Counted from the first letter of the stretch, positions 23,990 through 32,034 are shown. The stretch: DNA of 38,053 bases from Dehalococcoidia bacterium (GCA_022450525.1 JAKUQA010000015.1:1-38053); one strand, 5' to 3'. Program-made: numbers and translations. The notes: generated by a model not told the origin, from the sequence alone.

Positions 23990-25210
23990 TTGAGTTCAAA
24001 AGTGCGAAATATTAGTTATGCTATGCCTATTGTTTTGATAGGTGCATCTGGATTGATCCTTATAAGTCGAGGTATGCATAATAGTTGGGGTTTGTTTCTT
24101 ATTCCGTTAACTGACCATTTAAATGTCGGAAGAGAAATTTATAGCATAGGAATATCACTTAATGTTTTATTTTCTGGTTTGGGAGCTCCGTTATTTGGTG
24201 CGCTTGCTGATAAATATGGCCCTGGTAAATCAATTCTTTTAGGAGTTATACTTCAAATTATCAGTCAATATTGGTTATCAAATGTATCAAATTCCTTTGA
24301 TCTGATTGGATCATTACTTCTAGGTGGATTTGCTGCAGCAGGATTTATAGGTATTGCTATGGCAGCTGTAGGTAGATCAGTCAAACCTGAAAATAGATCA
24401 CTTTTTGTTGGATTGGTTATGGCTTCGGGTGGTCTGGGGCAATTTCTCATAACTCCATTAATGAGTGGAATAATTCAAAACTCAGGCTGGTTGACTGCAG
24501 TTTATATACTAATGTTTTTTAGCTCCTTACTTTTAATATTTTCCTATCTCATTAGTTTTTCTAAAGACGCACAATCAGATTCAAATACTGTTAAACAAAC
24601 AGTATCAGATGCATTTAAAGAAGCAATGGGAAACAAAAACTTTAACTTATTAACCCTTGGATTTTTTGTATGTGGCTTTCACGTCACATTCATTGGTTCT
24701 CATTTTCCTGCATATTTACAAGACCAAGGATTAGGATCAATCGCTGGCTGGTCTTTAGGCCTACTTGGTCTTTTCAACGTTTTTGGTACGACCATGTATG
24801 GTTATTTGGGTGATCGAATGTCAAAGAAAAATCTTCTAGTTAGTATTTATACATTTAGATCATTAATCTTTTTAATTTTCATTTTTATGCCCAAGAATGA
24901 ATTTACCGTTATGGTTTTTGCAGGAATTCTAGGTCTTTTATGGTTATCAACAGTACCATTAACTAGTGGTGTTATTTCAGATATTTTTGGTCCCTCTTTT
25001 ACTTCAATGTTGTTTGGGATTACTTTGTTTTCACATAATTTAGGATCCGCTTTAGGTTCTTGGTTAGGCGGAAGAATTTTTGACCAATATCAATCATATG
25101 ACGTTATGTGGATAGCTTGTGTGGTTTTAGGTCTACTTGCGGCACTTTTACATTTTCCGATTAAAGGAACAGCTATTCAGCGGATTAATCTTAATCCAGC
25201 AACGAATTAA
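23990..25210 (+). CDS. MFS transporter
   Basis: A 406-residue protein with about twelve membrane helices. The loop LADKYGPGKSILL between helices 2 and 3 matches MFS motif A, and GYLGDRMSKKNLLVS is its repeat in the second half. The start is a TTG at 23990 preceded at six bases by TAGGAG; the next ATG (MPIV) would cut into the first helix. Its general make-up resembles monocarboxylate-type MFS proteins. The substrate is unknown. It is followed after six bases by the DEAD-box gene, which may be co-transcribed. Confidence 0.87.
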   Translation: MSSKVRNISYAMPIVLIGASGLILISRGMHNSWGLFLIPLTDHLNVGREIYSIGISLNVLFSGLGAPLFGALADKYGPGKSILLGVILQIISQYWLSNVSNSFDLIGSLLLGGFAAAGFIGIAMAAVGRSVKPENRSLFVGLVMASGGLGQFLITPLMSGIIQNSGWLTAVYILMFFSSLLLIFSYLISFSKDAQSDSNTVKQTVSDAFKEAMGNKNFNLLTLGFFVCGFHVTFIGSHFPAYLQDQGLGSIAGWSLGLLGLFNVFGTTMYGYLGDRMSKKNLLVSIYTFRSLIFLIFIFMPKNEFTVMVFAGILGLLWLSTVPLTSGVISDIFGPSFTSMLFGITLFSHNLGSALGSWLGGRIFDQYQSYDVMWIACVVLGLLAALLHFPIKGTAIQRINLNPATN

Positions 25211-25216
25211 ATATAA

Positions 25217-26452
25217 ATGAAATTTAACGAACTTACTCTCAATAAAAAACTTCTTTCTGCCATTAATGATATGGGGTATGATAATCCAACTCCTATTCAA
25301 GAAAAAGCGATTCCTATTGCATTGCAAGGCGAGGATGTATTAGGTTTGGCACAAACTGGAACTGGAAAAACAGCTTCTTTTATGCTTCCCATCCTTGAAA
25401 AACTTTCAAAAGGACCATTAAAGAAAATAAGGGCACTTGTTATAGCTCCTACTCGTGAACTCGCTGAACAAATACATCAATCAAGCATTAGTTTATCGAA
25501 ATATATGCCAATTCAGAGTGTATCTATATATGGTGGAGTCAGTAAATATGGACAGATTAAGACTCTAAAAAAAGGGATAGAGATCATCATAGCCTGTCCT
25601 GGCCGTTTATTGGATCTGATTGGTGATGGCGTTATCAATTTATCTTCAGTCGAAGTATTAGTGTTAGATGAAGCTGACACAATGTGTGATATGGGATTTC
25701 TACCAGATGTTCGAAGAATAATGAAATATTTACCTAAAGACATTCAAATTTTATTTTTTGCAGCAACTATGCCTGATGAAATAAAAGAATTAACCGAGGA
25801 TATATTACATAACCCTCATACCGTTCAAATTGGGAAAATAGAACCTGCCAAAACTGTTGCTCATTATCTCTATCCAATTAAATCTGTTTCATTAAAGACT
25901 AACTTGTTATTGGAATTTTTCAAAATAACTGCTACTGGGAAAGTGATAGTATTTACACGAACCAAACACAGAGCAAAAAGATTATGGAGTGATTTAGAAT
26001 CAGCTAAATTAAATGTTACTGTTTTACAGGGGAATATGTCACAAAATCGTAGGCAGCAATCGATTAATGGTTTCCAAAGAGGGAAATATGATATTTTAGT
26101 TGCAACAGATATGGCATCTCGTGGAATAGATATTTCTGAAGTTTCACATGTGATAAATTTTGATATGCCAAGCACAACTGATGACTATATCCATAGGATT
26201 GGTAGAACTGGCAGAGCAGAAAATACTGGTGAAGCAGTAACGTTTCTCCTTCCTCAGGATAAAAAATTGTTAGTTAAAATAGAATCTTTATTGGGTTATA
26301 AGATTCCTGAACAATATATAGATAGCTTTGATTACAATCAATCTATAATTACTAATAAAAAACCAACTTTTAACAAAGAATTAGCTAAAGTCAATAATAA
26401 CTACAGGAAACCAAATAGGAAATTTCAGTACAAAAAGAAGTCTATTAGTTAG
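25217..26452 (+). CDS. DEAD-box ATP-dependent RNA helicase
   Basis: A 411-residue protein with all helicase motifs in order: Q motif [11 protein letters not shown], motif I AQTGTGKT, Ia PTRELAEQ, Ib CPGRLLD, II DEAD, III as AAT instead of the common [25 protein letters not shown] and [13 protein letters not shown] short basic tail ([12 protein letters not shown]) ends it, as in RhlE/CshA-type proteins that bind structured RNA. It unwinds RNA in ribosome assembly, decay or cold adaptation. There is no good Shine-Dalgarno sequence; it follows the MFS stop by six bases. Its last eight bases overlap the converging lipoprotein gene. Confidence 0.95.
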   Translation: MKFNELTLNKKLLSAINDMGYDNPTPIQEKAIPIALQGEDVLGLAQTGTGKTASFMLPILEKLSKGPLKKIRALVIAPTRELAEQIHQSSISLSKYMPIQSVSIYGGVSKYGQIKTLKKGIEIIIACPGRLLDLIGDGVINLSSVEVLVLDEADTMCDMGFLPDVRRIMKYLPKDIQILFFAATMPDEIKELTEDILHNPHTVQIGKIEPAKTVAHYLYPIKSVSLKTNLLLEFFKITATGKVIVFTRTKHRAKRLWSDLESAKLNVTVLQGNMSQNRRQQSINGFQRGKYDILVATDMASRGIDISEVSHVINFDMPSTTDDYIHRIGRTGRAENTGEAVTFLLPQDKKLLVKIESLLGYKIPEQYIDSFDYNQSIITNKKPTFNKELAKVNNNYRKPNRKFQYKKKSIS

Positions 26453-27782
26453 TCCCTGTAGTACTTACTTTAGTCAATGCATTGATTGCAAAATTATTAA
26501 AAGAATAAGTGGAAAGAACTTTGTCAGTTGAGTAGGTTTTATTAAACGTAAGAGAAAATATATTTTCGGTGCCACTAGGGCCTTGATTTGCAAATAACAA
26601 ATTATTTCCTTCAATAGGTAAGTAGGTACTTGGGGTGGCATCCTGTATAACAGCTGTTCCATTAACTTGGATTCCAGGGGTTTCTGAATTAGGGGTTATT
26701 AAGCCTTGCTTTGTTGTTGTAGGCAATACTCCTCTAAATATTAATTCTGTTGAACCAGATCCAGAATAATATTGCATATATAATTTACCTGATTCATTAC
26801 TATCTGAAAGATTTTTCAAGCTTAGGATTATATAGGCTCTATTGGTAGTTTCACCTGTACCATCATAATTCTGAGAAGTTACTTTTACGTTTGAACTAAA
26901 TTTGACGTATAAGTCGAATATATCTCCATTATCTAATCCCGAGCCTCTAAAAGCATCATCATTAAAATGGATACTTTGCATGTATACCTCATCTACAGCA
27001 ATACTAAACCCAGATCCATTTAAATTAAGGGAATATATTTTAACGTCATGAGTTTTTAGATTCATTGTTTGGTAGTTTGTATCAGGGATAACGGTACCAT
27101 TAGCTTTATATTGAGAAACTATATTATTGGGACTTTTAATTTCAATTTCCTCAACGGAGTATTTCCCATTTTCTGTCCAAAAATCCCCAACTGCAGAAAA
27201 TTTTATCGCACAAGTTGTCACCCCTGAGAGGTTTGAAAATACATAGCATGATTGTGTTTGTAAATTACGATTTGGATTAGCAATATTTTTGAATCTAACA
27301 CGGACATCGTTAGGCCCTTCAATATTACTTGTAAATCCAATAATCACCTCAAGATTTCGTGAAATATTTGAATTTACTATACTAAATGATTCTAGCTTTG
27401 GCTCATTTGTTGGTATTGGTGTAGGGGTTGGCGTAGGTGTGGGTAAAGGAGTAGGAGTCGGTGTAGGGGTTGGTGTAGGCGTGGGTAAAGGAGTTGGTGT
27501 TGGCGTAGGTATGGGCAATGGAGTTGGTGTTGGTACTGGTAAAGGAGTTGGTGTTGGCGTAGGTAAAGGAGTAGGAGTAGGTAGAGGTAAAGGTGTTGGA
27601 GTAGCAGTTGGTTCTTGAGTAGGAGTCGCTGTAGGTATTTTTGATATACCTATTTCAATTGCAGCATCAATAGTAGCTTGAACATTTGGAATTTCTTCAG
27701 GAGAATCATTTCCACACGCTGAAATTAGCGGTATGGTTAGCATGAGAATTATCATACTAAATATGTTTAATTGTTTCGCCAT
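26445..27782 (-). CDS. Lipoprotein with long Pro-Thr linker and beta-rich C-terminal region
   Basis: A 445-residue protein. The signal peptide ends in the lipobox LISAC (Cys near residue 23), then [21 protein letters not shown] leads into about 70 residues of [11 protein letters not shown] repeats, and the remaining 310 residues are rich in strands, Asn, Ser and Thr. The 'ATI-DAAI ... PTATPT' start and Pro-Thr linker are common in cell-surface proteins of Chloroflexota. The C-terminal part starts with an Ig-like stretch ([19 protein letters not shown]) but no named domain is certain. It is probably a surface protein with a cell-envelope spacer. Its promoter is at 27824-27852. Confidence 0.85.
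   Translation of the reverse strand: MAKQLNIFSMIILMLTIPLISACGNDSPEEIPNVQATIDAAIEIGISKIPTATPTQEPTATPTPLPLPTPTPLPTPTPTPLPVPTPTPLPIPTPTPTPLPTPTPTPTPTPTPLPTPTPTPTPIPTNEPKLESFSIVNSNISRNLEVIIGFTSNIEGPNDVRVRFKNIANPNRNLQTQSCYVFSNLSGVTTCAIKFSAVGDFWTENGKYSVEEIEIKSPNNIVSQYKANGTVIPDTNYQTMNLKTHDVKIYSLNLNGSGFSIAVDEVYMQSIHFNDDAFRGSGLDNGDIFDLYVKFSSNVKVTSQNYDGTGETTNRAYIILSLKNLSDSNESGKLYMQYYSGSGSTELIFRGVLPTTTKQGLITPNSETPGIQVNGTAVIQDATPSTYLPIEGNNLLFANQGPSGTENIFSLTFNKTYSTDKVLSTYSFNNFAINALTKVSTTGTN
27411..27610 (-). repeat. Low-complexity repeat encoding the Pro-Thr linker
   Basis: Irregular GGTGTAGGN/GGTGTTGGN units on plus encode PTP/PLP repeats on minus. Several 18- to 30-base stretches recur nearly unchanged. 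Purine content is strongly strand-biased. Copy number may vary between strains. Confidence 0.85.
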
Positions 27783-27823
27783 AATATTATTATGATACCT
27801 AATAGATATAACTAACCTACTTA

Positions 27824-27852
27824 ATTAAACTTGAGTGCCTTAGTACTGTCAA
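27824..27852 (-). promoter_or_regulatory. Promoter of the Pro-Thr lipoprotein gene
   Basis: TTGACA (27852-27847, minus strand) and TTTAAT (27829-27824) are spaced by 17 bases; the leader would be about 35 bases. The boxes also lie in an inverted repeat, AAACTTGA (27827-27834) with TCAAGTTT (27849-27856), which could be the OsmC terminator stem or an operator. Confidence 0.65.
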
Positions 27853-27854
27853 GT

Positions 27855-28364
27855 TTATGTTACATCTATTTCTTTTCCGTTAAGAAGACATGAACTTTTT
27901 AAAGGTACAGCATTTTTAACAAGATTTTCAGCGAAACAACCTTGTTTTGCGATTCTTATTATTTCTAAAACATCAGATTCAGGATCTTTGGACTCTACAG
28001 TAAAGTCACTTCTCACTTCGGTTACTTTATTTTCTACAGTACCTTGTTTAACAGATCCTTTAAGATAATAGTCAAGTTCAACGTGTACTTTGGCAGAAGT
28101 AATTCCTACTTTTCTCATTGAAGCGTACCGCTTCAGTTGTGTAAGTAGTCAGAATCCGATTCCGGCAACAATATATGCTAAAGGAGCAGGGTGGTTTGCA
28201 TCTCCTCCTAATCGTTCAGGTTCATCGGAATAAAAGGTAAATTGATTTCTAGTAGCTTTGTGAAGCATTTTTTCGATATGTTCACAATCTACTACTACAG
28301 TTGAAGTGAATACTCCCTCTGGTAATTCTTCCCCGACAATAGACTGAGGTATATCACTTGGCAT
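27855..28364 (-). CDS. OsmC-family peroxide-reductase-like selenoprotein (in-frame TGA = Sec72)
   Basis: A single 170-codon frame from ATG 28364 to TAA 27855 is broken only by TGA at 28151-28149. Both halves are OsmC-like: the N-terminal part ends LAYIVAGIGF and the part after TGA starts LLTQLKRYASMRKVGI. In OsmC/Ohr proteins a peroxidatic Cys occupies this exact place, at the start of the central helix; a second family Cys is kept at residue 143 (AKQGCFAE). A SECIS-like hairpin follows the TGA directly. The natural reading is a 169-residue protein with selenocysteine at 72. The ATG has a good ribosome binding site (AGAGGAG) overlapping the end of the enolase-like gene, so the two are co-expressed. 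Sec-insertion genes are not in the window. Confidence 0.85.
28106..28148 (-). promoter_or_regulatory. Bacterial-type SECIS element in the OsmC gene
   Basis: Directly after the UGA the RNA folds as an outer stem CUACUU (28148-28143) with AAGUAG (28111-28106) and an inner stem UGAAGC (28135-28130) with GCUUCA (28124-28119), capped by the five-base loop GGUAC (28129-28125). The first loop G is 20 bases after the UGA. A short stem with G in the first two loop positions 16-37 bases downstream is the bacterial SECIS rule, and GGU is found in the E. coli fdhF loop. Confidence 0.82.
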
Positions 28365-28376
28365 AATTTATCTCCT

Positions 28377-29480
28377 CTATTCTGCTGTCCCAGCATATTC
28401 TTTATGTAAAAGTTCCCAATCTATATCATATCCAAGACCAGGTTTTGTTGGGGCATGTACGACACCACCATCAAATTGAATATCTTCTACAAGACCAAAC
28501 ATATTACTACCAGTAGATGGGAAAAATTCGAAAAATTCGCAATTAGGAACAGCCATGGTTACATGGAGATTAGCAACATTATTTAGTGAATTCCCTCCAT
28601 GATGAATTTCGCATTTCATTTTGAATCCTTCAGCAAGGTGACATAGTCTAACCAATGGAGTAATACCACCAGTAATAGCTACATCTCCTCGCAGAATATC
28701 AGTTGCAAATTGAGTGATCCATTGAGTCATACCATAATATCTTCCTGGCGCATATTCTGTAGATAGAATAGGAATATCTAATTTCTGATGAAGTTTAATG
28801 TAGTTATAGATATCTTCTTCAGCTAACGGGTCTTCATACCAATAGTAATTTAACTCTTCTATTGCACGACCTACTCTTACAGCGTCTTCATAATTGTATG
28901 CCCATGTTGAATCGAGCATAAGTTTCATATCGTTACCTACCGCTTCTCTAACTGCCTGAGATATTTCAATGTCATTGGCTGCAATCCCATGAGGATGTAT
29001 TTTATGAGCAGTCCAACCCATCTCTTTAAATTTAATAGCTTCTTCGGCATATTCTTCTTTAGTCTCCCAAAAACCAGTGCTAGAATATACAGGAACAACT
29101 TCTTTGCAAGTGCCAAGGAGTCTATGAATTGGTTGACCTGTAATTTTTCCATTGATATCCCAAAGACAAATATCTATTGCACCAATTATATACGTTGATA
29201 CAGAGCGATTAGCTTTCCAAAGATCTTGCCATATGGCGCCAATATCTTGAGGATTTTTACCAATAACTCTTGGTTTGATGAATTCGATCAAACCTGGAGC
29301 AAAATGATCAGCACCCATTCTGGAGCTACCTAAGAAAGCGTTACCGCTTATACCTTCATCAGTTTCAACAGTAACTACTCCAAGTTTCTGAGTACTACCA
29401 AAAGTCTGAAAATTAAGTCCTACTTTCCATGGTTCCGATTTCCAGTAGAACATATCCATTTTTACATTTGTAATTTTCAT
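28377..29480 (-). CDS. Enolase-superfamily enzyme (mandelate racemase/muconate lactonizing type)
   Basis: A 367-residue protein of the mandelate racemase-like branch. The barrel carries metal ligands Asp in MLDSTW, Glu in YYWYEDPL and Glu in LSTEYAPG. AHKIHPHG holds the Lys-x-His element in the second-strand acid/base position, and GDVAITGGITPL and CEIHHGG complete the active site, the latter giving a His as the opposite base. Members dehydrate or racemise acid sugars and other carboxylates; the exact substrate cannot be assigned. It lies 13 bases before the selenoprotein gene on the same strand. Confidence 0.9.
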   Translation of the reverse strand: MKITNVKMDMFYWKSEPWKVGLNFQTFGSTQKLGVVTVETDEGISGNAFLGSSRMGADHFAPGLIEFIKPRVIGKNPQDIGAIWQDLWKANRSVSTYIIGAIDICLWDINGKITGQPIHRLLGTCKEVVPVYSSTGFWETKEEYAEEAIKFKEMGWTAHKIHPHGIAANDIEISQAVREAVGNDMKLMLDSTWAYNYEDAVRVGRAIEELNYYWYEDPLAEEDIYNYIKLHQKLDIPILSTEYAPGRYYGMTQWITQFATDILRGDVAITGGITPLVRLCHLAEGFKMKCEIHHGGNSLNNVANLHVTMAVPNCEFFEFFPSTGSNMFGLVEDIQFDGGVVHAPTKPGLGYDIDWELLHKEYAGTAE

Positions 29481-29496
29481 GATTCTCCTTTACTTA

Positions 29497-30537
29497 TTAC
29501 TGACAGCTAACCAATGCTCTATCACAATCTAATATTTCATTTGCATATTGTCTCGTTATGGATGTTCCGTCATCGTTTTTATCGTATATTTTAAACAATC
29601 CATAAAATACCGCACCCATCGCGCTTGTCAATATAAGACTTGCCAAAATGAAGGCAATTATATATGGCCCGCCTTTTAAATACGTTCCCTCAAAGCGTCC
29701 TGGTTCTGGTGTAATAGGGGAAGGTCTCCATTGAGTTGCCTCAGGAACATATTCTACAGTATTTTGTTGTTCTAACTGTGCCCTAAGAGAAGCTATTTCT
29801 TCAGCCATACGTTCAATTTCTGGATTATTTTGTTGAATGGTTGGCTGCTGATTTGAAATTTCTTCTCGTAGTTTTTCCATTTCCTTTTGAAGGTTTTCAA
29901 TTTCCGGATTTACTGCACTAACTTCTGAGGTAGATGCTTGGGTATTCGTAATTGTAGTATTTGCAGCAATTGTATTTGTATCACCTGACATACTCTGATA
30001 CATTTTTTTATTCAATTGAATTAAGAGATACAAATGAAGAGGACCTGTAAGACCTATAGTAGAAATTGGAAATACTATACCCAAAATACCCGATGCAATA
30101 GCTAGACCTGAAATGACAAAAAATATCATAATAAATACTGGTGTTGCTAGTAGTGAGATAAACCTTTTTTCGATACTTTTAATATTTGGTTTGTTATATT
30201 TTAAAAAAGTAGAAATAACACCATACATAGGTAAAACTAGAATAACAAAACCTGCAAAAAGAATTCCGATTCCTATAGTTTGATCAGTTGAATCATTCGA
30301 GTTTCCATAGGTATCAATTGAACCTAAAATCATGAATCCGATAGCGAAAAATAAAGTAAAACCACCAATTGATGATAAGATTAAACTTAATACATAAGAC
30401 CCTAAATGGGATAGAAAACCAGGTTTAATAAATATGTCATGAAATGACAACGAATACTTGGGTTCTATATAAATAGGAACCGATTCATAAGGAATATTAG
30501 AAGATTGATCAGTTTTATTAGGTACATTATCCCACAT
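29497..30537 (-). CDS. Membrane protein with a central coiled coil, unknown function
   Basis: A 346-residue protein. Three or four hydrophobic segments occupy the N-terminal half (about 45-170). A polar Asn/Thr-rich linker and a heptad-like coiled coil follow (EIENLQKEMEKLREEI and EIERMAEEIASLRAQLEQQ), then one membrane helix (about 295-317) and a short acidic tail ending in DCDRALVSCQ. No family recognised. It lies 16 bases upstream of the enolase-like gene and is separated from the GYD gene by a strong hairpin, so it may start a new transcript. Confidence 0.72.
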   Translation of the reverse strand: MWDNVPNKTDQSSNIPYESVPIYIEPKYSLSFHDIFIKPGFLSHLGSYVLSLILSSIGGFTLFFAIGFMILGSIDTYGNSNDSTDQTIGIGILFAGFVILVLPMYGVISTFLKYNKPNIKSIEKRFISLLATPVFIMIFFVISGLAIASGILGIVFPISTIGLTGPLHLYLLIQLNKKMYQSMSGDTNTIAANTTITNTQASTSEVSAVNPEIENLQKEMEKLREEISNQQPTIQQNNPEIERMAEEIASLRAQLEQQNTVEYVPEATQWRPSPITPEPGRFEGTYLKGGPYIIAFILASLILTSAMGAVFYGLFKIYDKNDDGTSITRQYANEILDCDRALVSCQ

Positions 30538-30589
30538 TACAAAACTCCTAAACGTTTACTCTTTTTAGTAAAAAGTATACCACTTTAAA

Positions 30590-30632
30590 TTAGAACACTT
30601 TAGAGTATTATCCAATCCCTAAAGTGTTCTAA
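30590..30632 (-). terminator. Long perfect hairpin after the GYD gene
   Basis: TTAGAACACTTTAG (30590-30603) and CTAAAGTGTTCTAA (30619-30632) form a perfect 14-bp stem with a 15-base loop. The tail on the minus strand (TTTAAAGTGG) has only a short U run. It most likely ends the 31623-30654 transcript. Confidence 0.7.
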
Positions 30633-30653
30633 TAAAAGAGATGATTGGTAAAA

Positions 30654-30980
30654 TTAACCAGTAGGAGGAGTATAAGCAACTCCTTGTGCAATTTTTAATG
30701 CATCAACTAAATCTTCTATTGGCATTAACGGTGTCGTTTTTAGATTTGTTACTGCTCCGGTACTTCCAATAGTTATTGATGCTGCAGCCATTGTTTTGTC
30801 ATCTGGAGCCTCGATAAGTAAAACTAAGTCATTTTCTCCAAACGCTGCAAATCCTTGAACAATATTAATACCGGATGGTGCAAGCATATTTGAAACTTGT
30901 TCCAATCGATTTTGTGGATTAGCTATTTGTGCAGCCCAAGCATTTGCTGAGTATGATCCTTGTAATAAATAATGTCCCAT
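30654..30980 (-). CDS. GYD domain protein
   Basis: From ATG 30980 the protein has 108 residues (MGHYLLQGSYSANAWAAQIANP...). The pattern YLLQGSYSANAWA..., GINIVQGFAAFGENDLVLLIEAPDD and a final TTPLMP block match the GYD family (PF08734), small alpha/beta proteins of unknown function. The GGGGAGG ribosome binding site has six bases to this ATG but none to ATG 30986 and contains the GTG (30998) start, so 30980 is preferred. It follows the NIPSNAP-like gene by 25 bases and would be under the same leader control. Confidence 0.85.
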   Translation of the reverse strand: MGHYLLQGSYSANAWAAQIANPQNRLEQVSNMLAPSGINIVQGFAAFGENDLVLLIEAPDDKTMAAASITIGSTGAVTNLKTTPLMPIEDLVDALKIAQGVAYTPPTG

Positions 30981-31005
30981 TTTCATCCTCCCCCTCACTA
31001 AATAT

Positions 31006-31623
31006 TTAATTTTGAGCTCTAGAAATCACTCGATGTAAAGATATGTAGGATTTTTCTGTGAGATCAGCAATTTTTGCCCTGACTCCTGAATTATCAGGTC
31101 CGATAGTTCTTTCATATGCATTAACCACGTCACTAAGAGATGCAAAATAGAGAGACATTCTAATGACATCAGTGTCACCACCTAAAGGAATCATTACCAA
31201 TGGTTTATTTTCTTGATTTGCTCGCCCCTCTTTTAAGTATTCTAATAATGAATCTCGTTTTCCCCGTTTTGCTATAAAAATACGTCTAGCAATGAATTTT
31301 GGATTATCTGGAGCTCCCTCTGGCATTTCATTGATAAGAAGTAAATTTCTTTTCATATCTGTACATTTAGAATGAATTTCAGCAATAGATTTTGTTAGTT
31401 TAGGGCTAACATTATCCCAAAAATCTTCGACTTCTTCTGGAGTTTGAAATACTCCGTTCACGGCAATATGTCGGCCACTCATTAATGGTGGCATTGCAAT
31501 TGATGAACTTATATTTGTACTTTTTAGTTCACTGAAATCATCTTTTAACTTAAGTATATCTTGAAGAACTTCTGAATATTGTCCCAGTTTTGGATAGTAA
31601 AGATTTTGAAATACTAATGGCAT
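31006..31623 (-). CDS. NIPSNAP/ABM-like two-domain protein, first gene behind the attenuator
   Basis: A 205-residue protein that seems to contain two ferredoxin-like (dimeric alpha/beta barrel) halves: LVFQNLYYPKLGQYSEVLQDILKLKDDF... (about 1-105) and KFIARRIFIAKRGKRDSLLEYLKEG... (about 108-205). This is the layout of NIPSNAP/EthD/ABM relatives. No active-site residue can be named. It has an ideal ribosome binding site (GGAGG, 31633-31629), and a terminator ends only ten bases before it, so it is expressed only when that terminator is bypassed. It is followed by the GYD gene. Confidence 0.72.
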   Translation of the reverse strand: MPLVFQNLYYPKLGQYSEVLQDILKLKDDFSELKSTNISSSIAMPPLMSGRHIAVNGVFQTPEEVEDFWDNVSPKLTKSIAEIHSKCTDMKRNLLLINEMPEGAPDNPKFIARRIFIAKRGKRDSLLEYLKEGRANQENKPLVMIPLGGDTDVIRMSLYFASLSDVVNAYERTIGPDNSGVRAKIADLTEKSYISLHRVISRAQN

Positions 31624-31643
31624 TTGTTCCTCCTTTTTTAAAT

Positions 31644-31742
31644 AAAAAAAAAGACCTCTTTTGAGGTCTCTACTAAGTCGGTGATTCTTAATTCAAATTA
31701 TTTCATCTGCACCTCCCAGTTAGAAGAGACCTTATGATCTCT
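31644..31742 (-). promoter_or_regulatory. Transcription attenuator before the NIPSNAP-like gene
   Basis: On the minus transcript four segments are seen: 1 AGAGAU (31742-31737), 2 GGUCUCU (31731-31725), 3 AGAGACC (31671-31665) and 4 GAGGUCU (31658-31652). Segments 1:2 form a six-pair hairpin, 2:3 pair perfectly over seven bases, and 3:4 (AGACCUC-AAAA-GAGGUCU) form a terminator followed by about eight U. Pairing 2:3 excludes 3:4. This is the trp-type attenuator layout. No promoter fits between the terminator and the ribosome binding site. Confidence 0.7.
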
Positions 31743-31844
31743 ACAACAAAGAAGACAACAGCATAGACAGCAACATATGGATATAAAGGATCTGTTAATA
31801 GAAAAAGATAAATAGGAATTAAATATTGCTGAAAAAATATGCAT
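31698..31844 (-). CDS. Putative Cys-rich leader peptide ORF
   Basis: ATG 31844 opens a 48-codon frame whose residues 24-34 read CCCLCCCLLCC, eight Cys in eleven codons (31775-31743). Attenuator segment 1 starts at the very next base, so a ribosome stalled on the last Cys codons would mask it and favour the 2:3 antiterminator, as in classical leader peptides. Against it: there is no clear Shine-Dalgarno sequence, and another frame of the same DNA (ending with TGA 31705-31703) reads a hydrophobic peptide YPYVAVYAVVFFVVEIIR, which has no usual start codon but may be a relic of a small membrane protein. Confidence 0.42.
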   Translation of the reverse strand: MHIFSAIFNSYLSFSINRSFISICCCLCCCLLCCRDHKVSSNWEVQMK

Positions 31845-31902
31845 TTTTAGTGTAGTCTCTAAAATTTATATAGTCTCGACTCTTTGGAATATAGCAGAAT
31901 TA

Positions 31903-31920
31903 TTGTGTTCTACATCACAA
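31903..31920. promoter_or_regulatory. CRP-like palindrome
   Basis: The minus strand reads TTGTGATGTAGAACACAA, nearly the CRP consensus TGTGA-N6-TCACA with one deviation (ACACA). Arms TTGTG/CACAA are perfect. It lies about 60 bases before the leader ORF, in the region where the promoter should be, so a CRP/FNR-family regulator may control the attenuated genes, or the divergent gene at 32107. Confidence 0.5.
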
Positions 31921-31999
31921 TTTAACTACAAAAATACGATAAATTGCTCAATATTCTAATTATTTATAAATATTGCTAAATTTTTGGTGCATATTATTC

Positions 32000-32034
32000 A
32001 TTATTAACGATTCTGTTACTGAATCATTAATAAT
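32000..32034. repeat. Long inverted repeat in the divergent region
   Basis: ATTATTAACGATTC (32000-32013) and GAATCATTAATAAT (32021-32034) pair over 14 positions with one mismatch, loop seven bases. It could be an operator or an RNA hairpin. With the CRP-like site and attenuator it belongs to a 483-base gene-free stretch (31624-32106); the rest of that stretch is plain AT-rich DNA. Confidence 0.6.

Noticed and set aside
27289..27618. Open frame on plus rich in Gly-Val repeats
   Set aside because: It is the antisense shadow of the Pro-Thr linker; the repeat composition keeps all frames open.
27855..28364. OsmC gene as a pseudogene or two separate small genes
   Set aside because: Both parts are in the same frame, the only stop is TGA at the catalytic Cys position, and a SECIS-like hairpin follows. 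The second part has no ribosome binding site at its first ATG (28118).
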